A stretch of DNA of 64,000 bases. It comes from JAJZKE01 sp963762395 (GTDB taxonomy: Bacteria > Patescibacteriota > Saccharimonadia > Saccharimonadales > UBA4665). Positions 58,463 to 64,000 of the stretch are shown piece after piece. The first letter of the stretch is position 1. Each line of letters starts with the position of its first letter. The notes beneath the pieces were generated by a model that did no database searches, was not told where the DNA came from, and worked only from the letters and a program-made list of their open reading frames with translations. Made by a program: the position numbers and the translations under genes. Location of the stretch: NCBI GenBank assembly GCA_963762395.1, contig CAVXKL010000004.1:124001-188000 (forward strand). The letters are read 5' to 3'.

Positions 58463-59817
58463 TCTATAGGATATTACCACTAGTTATAATTGGCATAATG
58501 CTCTTTTCTTCAGCAATAGCCGATGCTATTACACCATCTGAACAACAGAGTCTTTATGGTAATAGCGAATATTATGATCCTGGCGACAGCTGTACTACTG
58601 ATAATGGGGCTTCAACAATCTTAACCGGCAGTGATTATGAACAGCAGGCATATAATTATTTTATCAGTCAAGGTCTAAGCGCTACTCAAGCAGCATCAAT
58701 CGTCGGCAACCTAATGGTTGAGTCATCTATGAATCCGACAGTAATTCAAACTGGAGGTAATACCGATGACCCATCTACCGTAACTGGCCCAAAAGTTGGT
58801 TGGGGTATTGCCCAATGGACCCCAGGGGATAAAGTATTAACCGAGGCTCAACAATATGGGGTCACAACTCCAATATATGAGCTGGGAACTCAATTAACCA
58901 TAGTCTGGGATGAGTTAAACAGTGTTAGTCTTATACGTAATTCACCTCCCACCATTAAAGCTCTTGAACAAACTAATACAACAGCAGATGGGGTATTGGC
59001 AGTTCTTGAGGGTTTCGGGGAAGGCCCCATATCTCCACCTTTATGGCCCGCAGGGACAACTCTGCAGGAATATGAAAATGGTACTGATTACTCAACGAGG
59101 GTAGCGGATGCTAATACGGCTTTAACGTCATATGGCGGGTCATCAAACAATAGTGGTTCTACGAACAGTACCAGCGTCAGCTATAACTGCGGTAGTGCTA
59201 TTTTCGCTAACTGTAATTCTTCCACATCATCAGGTGCCCAAACAGACAATTCAGTCTCTAATTCCAATCTTAGGCAAGAACTAGTATGTCTAGCTGAGGC
59301 TCAATTGCAACTTTGGCAGTCTCAGCCAGGTTATAATACAAATAATTTCCCTTACGCCAATGCAGGCTACCTAAATTATTCACAAGGAGAATATGAAGAG
59401 TGGTGTGCCGACTTTATTAGCTGGATATATAACCAAGCCGACTACCCATTTGTGGCCGACCCTAATTGGCAAGTCGCAGGAGTAAAAGAGATTATATCAA
59501 TTGCCCAGCAGTCAGGAGGAAATTTCAGCTACCATCTTGCAGGTAGTGGTTATATCCCTCAACCCGGAGATCTTGCTATCCACTCATTTCCTAAACGTCC
59601 CGAAGGTCACATAAATATGTTTATATCCTCTTCGGGAGGAGTCAGCACCTATATCGGCGGAGATCAGCAAGGCGGTACTTCGCAAGATTATCCTCCCGAT
59701 CCCCCACAATCTACTCCGGGAAGTCCGCCTAGTGAATCGATTGTTTCAACCGAAACAATGGACGGTTACTGGGGTAACAGCAACGATACTATAATAGGGT
59801 ATGTTTCACCAAACTAG
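58459..59817 (+). CDS. Peptidoglycan hydrolase: phage-tail-type lysozyme plus CHAP
   Basis: 452 aa. Signal peptide (1-25). Domain 1 (about 57-215): lysozyme of the pfam18013 type, YFISQGLSATQAASIVGNLM then VESSMNP, with GWGIAQWTPGDK. Domain 2 (about 280-425): CHAP amidase/endopeptidase with YEEWCADFISWIYNQ (catalytic Cys about 314) and EGHINMFIS (His about 383). Coupled to the preceding gene. Such enzymes open the wall for secretion machines, here possibly of the cell's own wall or that of a host bacterium. Confidence 0.87.
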   Translation: MIYRILPLVIIGIMLFSSAIADAITPSEQQSLYGNSEYYDPGDSCTTDNGASTILTGSDYEQQAYNYFISQGLSATQAASIVGNLMVESSMNPTVIQTGGNTDDPSTVTGPKVGWGIAQWTPGDKVLTEAQQYGVTTPIYELGTQLTIVWDELNSVSLIRNSPPTIKALEQTNTTADGVLAVLEGFGEGPISPPLWPAGTTLQEYENGTDYSTRVADANTALTSYGGSSNNSGSTNSTSVSYNCGSAIFANCNSSTSSGAQTDNSVSNSNLRQELVCLAEAQLQLWQSQPGYNTNNFPYANAGYLNYSQGEYEEWCADFISWIYNQADYPFVADPNWQVAGVKEIISIAQQSGGNFSYHLAGSGYIPQPGDLAIHSFPKRPEGHINMFISSSGGVSTYIGGDQQGGTSQDYPPDPPQSTPGSPPSESIVSTETMDGYWGNSNDTIIGYVSPN

Positions 59818-59825
59818 GAAAATTA

Positions 59826-60620
59826 ATGGATAACGCAGTATTTAAAAGAAGACTGAAGCAACTTTCTGGCACATTAGTTGCCGTAATATTGGTTATTATT
59901 GGTTGGGCAATATATTACAATCAAACTTTTCATATAGTCAGCACAAATCCAAGTGAAGGTGATGTAGCAACAGTGAGTCCATACTTTAAGATTAATTTCA
60001 ATAAAAATCTGTCAACAAAAAATATTAATATTAGCGAAAATCCTCAGCTCGGTAGGTACAAAATTAATGGCAAAACACTGACCATCAACATTGAAAATAT
60101 TATGAGTCAAAATAATACGTACACTATAACTATTGGATATATTAGTGATACCTCTAACCAAGCTATAAAAAACAGCACAATATCTTTCAAACCAATTTAT
60201 CAACTACCAAATGATTTATCACAATCACAAACTAATCAGATACTGCAAAACCAAACAAAAGCTGACATTGAACAACCACCAACATTTGATGGTACTGATG
60301 CATTAATAAATAACGGCCTAACAACTCAGCAGGTGCAAGTATTTGAAAACACCGTGATGGGTTTTATGAAAGCCAATAACATATCAAGTGGTGGCATAAT
60401 AATTAATCAAAGTAGTGTTAATCCAGGGGCAATAAGTGGCAATGGCACCTTTACGCTAAATTTTAACTTTTCTATTGGTACTACAAATTATTCTGCGTTG
60501 ATGGAATATGGTGGTCTAGATACTGCCCAAGTGACTATCTATAATTCAAGTGGCACCCAATTATACCAGACGGGTAGTATTTCATCTGGTAGCGCAACGA
60601 GTAGTACCACTAATCAATAG
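59826..60620 (+). CDS. Membrane-anchored protein with bacterial Ig-like (Big_5) domain
   Basis: 264 aa. N-terminal span (residues 14-33, LSGTLVAVILVIIGWAIYYN), then a Big_5-type domain (36-125): FHIVSTNPSEGDVATVSPYF, KINFNKNLS and NTYTITIGYISDTSNQAIKN. A second domain of unknown type follows, ending in a Ser/Thr tail. It lies 8 nt after the hydrolase gene and closes the operon. Possibly an adhesin or a structural anchor. Confidence 0.75.
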   Translation: MDNAVFKRRLKQLSGTLVAVILVIIGWAIYYNQTFHIVSTNPSEGDVATVSPYFKINFNKNLSTKNINISENPQLGRYKINGKTLTINIENIMSQNNTYTITIGYISDTSNQAIKNSTISFKPIYQLPNDLSQSQTNQILQNQTKADIEQPPTFDGTDALINNGLTTQQVQVFENTVMGFMKANNISSGGIIINQSSVNPGAISGNGTFTLNFNFSIGTTNYSALMEYGGLDTAQVTIYNSSGTQLYQTGSISSGSATSSTTNQ

Positions 60621-60717
60621 GCCTAACGATAAAGGGTCGACAGTTATTAACATGTCATTGCCTAAGTATTAAGCAACCATTTTTGTATTTTCACAATCTG
60701 ATTTTGGCTAAATGCAA

Positions 60718-60794
60718 TGGTACCCCGAGTAGGATTCGAACCTACGACCTTAGGCTTAGAAGTCCTCTGCTCTATCCAACTGAGCTATCGGGGC
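60718..60794 (-). tRNA. tRNA-Arg (anticodon TCT), CCA encoded
   Basis: Minus strand: acceptor GCCCCGA/TCGGGGT (G1-U72 wobble), D arm AGCTCAGTTGGATAGAGC, anticodon loop CTTCTAA, T arm GTAGGTTCGAATCCTAC, discriminator A, CCA at 60720-60718. Confidence 0.96.
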
Positions 60795-60870
60795 AAACTT
60801 ACTAACAGGGGTGATTATACATTAATAAAGTAGTGTATACTACTGTTTAGGTGCTCTAAAAACAAAAATC

Positions 60871-61641
60871 ATGGTGATCGACTTCATTTTAATACTTATT
60901 TTCATTGCCCTGGCTGTAGCCTTGGTTACCTTTTTGCTTCGAAACGACAGAGGTGAGAAAGAACCAATTAGTGCTCTATGGATAGCAGCTGGCTTCGGTC
61001 TCTTAAGCGCAGTAGCTGCTGCATTTATTGAAAGAGAGTTTATACCACTAAGTGCTACCAGAACCGGTAATCCTCTGCCACATTTACTAGTTAGTTTTCT
61101 TGGAATAGGGCTGATTGAAGAGAGCTTAAAGTTTCTGCCTCTAGCTATAATTCTATTCCCTAAAAAATACTTTAATGAACACAAGGACGGTATTATCTAT
61201 TTTGCTATTGCTGGTCTTGGTTTCGGACTACCTGAAAACATACTTTACACAATGCAATTTGGTGCTAAGTCAGGCCTAGGCCGGCTCATTATGACCCCTA
61301 TATTCCACGCTGCCATAACTTCTATGGCCGGATATTATCTAATTAAAGCTAAACTAGCTAAAAAGAACCCATTTACTATCTGGCCCGTACTTGTACTAGC
61401 TGTAATATTACATGGCTTTTATGATTTCGGACTAGCTTCGGGAACGACATTATTTACCTTCATGTCAACCATCATAACGATTGCTTTAAGTGCTAACTTC
61501 TTCAACCTGTACTTCAGAGCCCAAGATCACGATGAGGATATGGGACTATCAGCAGTTGGTCATAATCTCTACTGCCGAACATGTGGCTTTAGAAACAGCC
61601 AGCATTATCTCTATTGCACACACTGCGGCCAGCGTGCTTAA
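60871..61641 (+). CDS. PrsW-family intramembrane protease with C-terminal zinc ribbon
   Basis: 256 aa, seven or eight spans. PrsW motifs: GLIEESLKFLPLAI (EExxK, about residues 84-97), GFGLPENILY (E), TPIFHAAITSMAG (H) and ILHGFYDFGL (H...D). PrsW-like glutamic/metallo proteases cut membrane substrates such as anti-sigma factors. The C terminus (235-256) adds a zinc ribbon, YCRTCGFRNSQHYLYCTHCG, absent from the basic family. It precedes another zinc-ribbon membrane protein gene. Confidence 0.87.
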   Translation: MVIDFILILIFIALAVALVTFLLRNDRGEKEPISALWIAAGFGLLSAVAAAFIEREFIPLSATRTGNPLPHLLVSFLGIGLIEESLKFLPLAIILFPKKYFNEHKDGIIYFAIAGLGFGLPENILYTMQFGAKSGLGRLIMTPIFHAAITSMAGYYLIKAKLAKKNPFTIWPVLVLAVILHGFYDFGLASGTTLFTFMSTIITIALSANFFNLYFRAQDHDEDMGLSAVGHNLYCRTCGFRNSQHYLYCTHCGQRA

Positions 61642-61675
61642 ATAACAACTAGGCAATACCTAAAAGAAGACAAAA

Positions 61676-62617
61676 ATGCCAGAAGAAAGACTCTGCCCTA
61701 AGTGCAATGAGTCCGTAGAGATGGGAGCTACTTTCTGCGGAAACTGTGGATATAAGCTAGTATCTGACCCTCAGCCGCAGGGAAATGCTTCATACGTATA
61801 CTCAAACGGTCCTGCTAATGATGCCAAATCAGTTCCAATGGCTGCATTAGCGACTGCCAATACGCCGTCTTACGCTATTCCTCTTAACCATCATAAACAG
61901 CACTGGGGAGCGATGGCTCTAGCTCTCGGAATATTGGGGATTGGCAGTGGCATGCTAATACCTATCTTGGGTATTGGCCTAGGTATCTCCGGCATAGTGT
62001 TGGTTACTATGAGTTACCACTTAACTCACAAAAGATTAAAGATAGCCAGCTTAATTGTCTCTGTTCTAGCTATCCTAGTCGGTATTGGTTTTTGGGTTAA
62101 TGCCATAGTTCACGATCCAAGGTTTAATTTAGATTCTAGCCAGCCAGCCGCAACCACTAACGGCTCGGCTGAAGTTAGTGTCCAGACGCCATGTTATAGC
62201 TTGTCCTTTAATACTGTGCTCAATGTAAATAATCCAAAAGGCAGCTGTACGTTAAACGTATATAACGGTACTGACATGGCTGATTCATCTGACGTATATA
62301 AAATTATAGCCTCGTCTACAGCGCTCACCAGCTCAGATCTTACCAGCTTCTCAAAACAAGCTATCGAGACAGATTTTACTAAAAACTTGCATGGCTTCAC
62401 CATTACCAAGCAGGCAAGTGCTATATTTGCTGGCAGTCCAGCCTACTATATCCAGGCAAATAACGCAGGCGATAATGCCGCCGTTATCGAAGAAACAGTC
62501 CTTCTTACTAACTATGTTCCTTCAAACGGTGATAACTTCTTTGATATTATCCATGCCGTTAACGGTACTTCAACTGATCTAAGTTCGTTGGAGTCGGGAT
62601 GGCAATGGAATGACTAG
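61676..62617 (+). CDS. Zinc-ribbon membrane protein
   Basis: 313 aa. N-terminal zinc ribbon (ERLCPKCNESVEMGATFCGN then CG), a linker, two or three spans (about 82-145, including DUF4190-like GAMALALGILGIGSGMLIP), then an exported domain of 165 aa with a Cys pair (TPCYSLSF, KGSCTLNVY) and PsbP/Lipoprotein-like FAGSPAYYIQ. Function unknown. 34 nt after the PrsW-like gene; overlaps the next gene by 8 nt. Confidence 0.75.
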   Translation: MPEERLCPKCNESVEMGATFCGNCGYKLVSDPQPQGNASYVYSNGPANDAKSVPMAALATANTPSYAIPLNHHKQHWGAMALALGILGIGSGMLIPILGIGLGISGIVLVTMSYHLTHKRLKIASLIVSVLAILVGIGFWVNAIVHDPRFNLDSSQPAATTNGSAEVSVQTPCYSLSFNTVLNVNNPKGSCTLNVYNGTDMADSSDVYKIIASSTALTSSDLTSFSKQAIETDFTKNLHGFTITKQASAIFAGSPAYYIQANNAGDNAAVIEETVLLTNYVPSNGDNFFDIIHAVNGTSTDLSSLESGWQWND

Positions 62618-62858
62618 AAGAAGTAACCTTGGTTTTTATCTATTGCTGGGGACTATAGTTATTGGAGCAATTTTAGCCTCAACTTTTATCCAATTTGGCA
62701 CAAACACTAGACTGCTTTTTGGTGATAGCACCCATACTTTTATACGTGTTACACCTACCGCCAACGGTCTTGCCAGAATATCCATAAGAAAGCCAGTCAA
62801 TGTCAAAAAAAGCAGACCACACCCGTCAGTCGGACAATTAACAAATGGTTTAAACTAG
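62610..62858 (+). CDS. Small membrane protein (82 aa)
   Basis: One span (residues 6-26, GFYLLLGTIVIGAILASTFI) and a basic exported or cytoplasmic tail. Overlaps the zinc-ribbon gene by 8 nt, indicating co-translation. No family recognised. Confidence 0.55.
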   Translation: MTRRSNLGFYLLLGTIVIGAILASTFIQFGTNTRLLFGDSTHTFIRVTPTANGLARISIRKPVNVKKSRPHPSVGQLTNGLN

Positions 62859-62884
62859 ATAATACCTATCAGTTTAAGATAATA

Positions 62885-62890
62885 TATAAT
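62885..62890 (+). promoter_or_regulatory. -10 box of tRNA-Gly
   Basis: TATAAT at 62885-62890, 15 nt before the tRNA. The -35 is weak. Confidence 0.5.
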
Positions 62891-62905
62891 GTCTTAAGCT
62901 TACAT

Positions 62906-62980
62906 GCGGGATTAGTATAATGGTTAGTACGGTAACCTTCCAAGTTACATGCACCGGTTCGATTCCGGTATCCCGCACCA
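62906..62980 (+). tRNA. tRNA-Gly (anticodon TCC), CCA encoded
   Basis: Acceptor GCGGGAT/ATCCCGC, D arm AGTATAATGGTTAGTAC, anticodon loop CTTCCAA, T arm CCGGTTCGATTCCGG, discriminator A, CCA at 62978-62980. A RelBE-type module starts directly downstream. Confidence 0.97.
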
Positions 62981-62988
62981 TTTAGTCC

Positions 62989-63017
62989 TTGACATACACA
63001 TACAATAGATATACAAT
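62989..63017 (+). promoter_or_regulatory. Promoter of the RelBE-type module
   Basis: TTGACA (62989-62994), 17-bp spacer, TACAAT (63012-63017), with the ATG at 63027 nine nt later. The -35 box begins 9 nt after the tRNA-Gly CCA. No clean palindrome is visible, only short ATACA/TGTAT arms. Confidence 0.7.
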
Positions 63018-63026
63018 GTATGCATC

Positions 63027-63308
63027 ATGGGTAATACACTACTAACCGTTAAAACTGACGAGGATACTAAAGACGAACTTAAGTCTTTTGCTGCTGAATT
63101 AGGTGTGTCAACTACCGCATTTGTTAATCTGCTCGTTAGACAAGCTTTGAGGGACCGTAAGATAGTCCTGAGTACGACTCTAGAGCCCACCTCCTTTTTA
63201 GAAGAAATAATGCGAGATGTTGAGGCAGACCTTAGAACGGGTAGCAATATATCACCTGAATTTGATTCTGTTGATGAAATGTTCAGACATTTAAAAGAGA
63301 CAGCCTAA
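63027..63308 (+). CDS. RelB/DinJ-type antitoxin
   Basis: 93 aa. RHH-type N terminus: TLLTVKTDEDTKDELKSFAA, ELGVSTTAFVNLLVRQALRD, characteristic of RelB/DinJ. The acidic C terminus (SFLEEIMRDVEADLRTGSNI) wraps the toxin. The toxin gene begins 7 nt after the stop. Confidence 0.88.
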   Translation: MGNTLLTVKTDEDTKDELKSFAAELGVSTTAFVNLLVRQALRDRKIVLSTTLEPTSFLEEIMRDVEADLRTGSNISPEFDSVDEMFRHLKETA

Positions 63309-63315
63309 AAGCTTA

Positions 63316-63582
63316 ATGGTTATGAAGCTCCGCTACCATAAATCATTTCAGAGACAAGTCGTTAAACTACCGGCAGCTCAAGAAAAACGGCTCAAAGCTA
63401 GCTTAAAGCTATTTCAAGTAGAACCTTACCATAAAGACCTATATAATCATCCTCTAACTGGCGAATGGAAGGGTTATCGCTCTATAAGCTTCGGCGGAGA
63501 TTGGAGGGTGCATTATAAACAAATCAATAATGAAGTGGCACTATTGGTTGCGGTCGGTACTCATAGCCAGCTATATAAATAG
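63316..63582 (+). CDS. RelE/YafQ-type mRNA interferase toxin
   Basis: 88 aa. RelE fold: MKLRYHKSFQRQVVKLPAAQ, DLYNHPLTGEWKGYRSISFG, GDWRVHYKQ, VALLVAVGTHSQLYK. The C-terminal His and Tyr match the YafQ/RelE catalytic region for ribosome-dependent mRNA cleavage. The start may be the internal ATG two codons on. Confidence 0.9.
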   Translation: MVMKLRYHKSFQRQVVKLPAAQEKRLKASLKLFQVEPYHKDLYNHPLTGEWKGYRSISFGGDWRVHYKQINNEVALLVAVGTHSQLYK

Positions 63583-63625
63583 TCAGAGTAAATCTGGAAG
63601 TGCTGACAATACTGGCCTTACTGCA

Positions 63626-64000
63626 CTAACCAATATCGTGAACGACAGTGACTTTAGCGCCTAAAACATTCAACCTAGCAGCCAAATCCTCATAACCACG
63701 GTTTATGGTATAGACATTTCTAAGCGTGCTAATGCCATCAGCTGCTAACATGCCAATAAGTAGTAATGAGGCTGGTCTTAAAGCCGGCGGGCAGAAAACA
63801 TCAGCCGGTCTAAATTTAGTCGGACCAATTACATAGAGCCGATGAGGATCAGCTAGTTCTATCTGAGCGCCAATCTTAGTAAGCTCGGTGTAATATAAGG
63901 CCCGGTTATCATACATCCAGTCATGGATTAGAGTTCTCCCTTTAGCACAAGCGGCAATAGGCACAAAGTAGGGCAGGTTATCAACATTAATTCCCGGGTA
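63626..64000 (-). CDS. murA: UDP-GlcNAc 1-carboxyvinyltransferase (MurA), C-terminal part
   Basis: 124 codons visible in frame to the right edge, with the start outside the window. Enolpyruvyl-transferase repeats: YPGINVDNLPYFVPIAACAK, then DWMYDNRALYYTELTKIGAQ, FRPADVFCPPALRPASLLL, NVYTINRGYEDLAARLNVLG. MurA makes the first committed peptidoglycan precursor. The RYEH-type ending is replaced by NRGYEDLAARL, which is common. An apparent GTG at 63964 is internal, not the start. Confidence 0.93.
   Translation of the reverse strand, partial: YPGINVDNLPYFVPIAACAKGRTLIHDWMYDNRALYYTELTKIGAQIELADPHRLYVIGPTKFRPADVFCPPALRPASLLLIGMLAADGISTLRNVYTINRGYEDLAARLNVLGAKVTVVHDIG

Noticed and set aside
1..64000. 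UGA recoded as glycine (genetic code 25)
   Set aside because: Genes end naturally at TGA (for example the tsaE end overlapping tsaB, and the ATGA junctions at 22039 and 58459), and all conserved proteins read correctly with the standard code.

Overview
The window looks like a chromosomal segment of a Patescibacteria (CPR) bacterium, most likely Saccharibacteria (TM7). Evidence: short single-domain versions of housekeeping proteins (HrcA of 237 aa, TsaB of 130 aa), a compact AT-rich gene layout, RuvABC/RecA/RecX, ribonuclease Y, an LCP protein, type IV pilin-like proteins and a VirB6-like operon without a conventional conjugation neighbourhood. TGA acts as a stop (for example the tsaE/tsaB ATGA overlap), so this is the standard bacterial code and not the UGA-Gly code of Gracilibacteria or Absconditabacteria. 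Phylum assignment is inference; no rRNA gene is present.

Layout. 1-8.8 kb: end of lepA, a guanylate kinase, then the CIRCE-controlled heat-shock genes hrcA-grpE and dnaK-dnaJ, then a retropepsin-like protein with a RimK-type ATP-grasp ligase. 8.8-26.3 kb: an accessory island joined to the 3' end of tRNA-Lys. It carries a large serine recombinase, minus-strand plasmid-like genes, two cargo operons that start from identical 328-bp leader/HTH copies (a secreted-protein operon, and a type III restriction-modification operon with three unknown genes), and a run of single-gene units separated by five copies of a 44-bp repeat. 26.3-39 kb: ordinary chromosome (transporters, yebC-ruvC-ruvA-ruvB, recA-recX, tsaE-tsaB, rny-ymdB). 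39-42.6 kb: a second, small serine-recombinase element at tRNA-Pro(TGG), followed by MazEF. 43-52.7 kb: iron-permease-like protein, LCP protein, tRNA-Pro(CGG), VapBC, a dolichol/phytol-kinase-like protein, a metal P-type ATPase, a lipoprotein, tRNA-His, an AbiE-type toxin/antitoxin pair, and a triple YbjQ-domain protein. 52.7-60.6 kb: a four-gene envelope/secretion operon (VirB6-like channel, large membrane protein, lysozyme+CHAP hydrolase, Ig-like anchor). 60.7-64 kb: tRNA-Arg, a PrsW-like protease with zinc ribbon, zinc-ribbon membrane protein, tRNA-Gly, RelBE-type module, and the C-terminal part of murA.

Two themes stand out. First, many genes have a good -10 box ending only 6-9 nt before the start codon, so much of the window may be transcribed as leaderless mRNA. 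Second, tRNA 3' ends are the organising points for accessory DNA: both intact recombinase genes run into a tRNA gene on the opposite strand, and toxin-antitoxin modules sit just downstream of tRNA genes.
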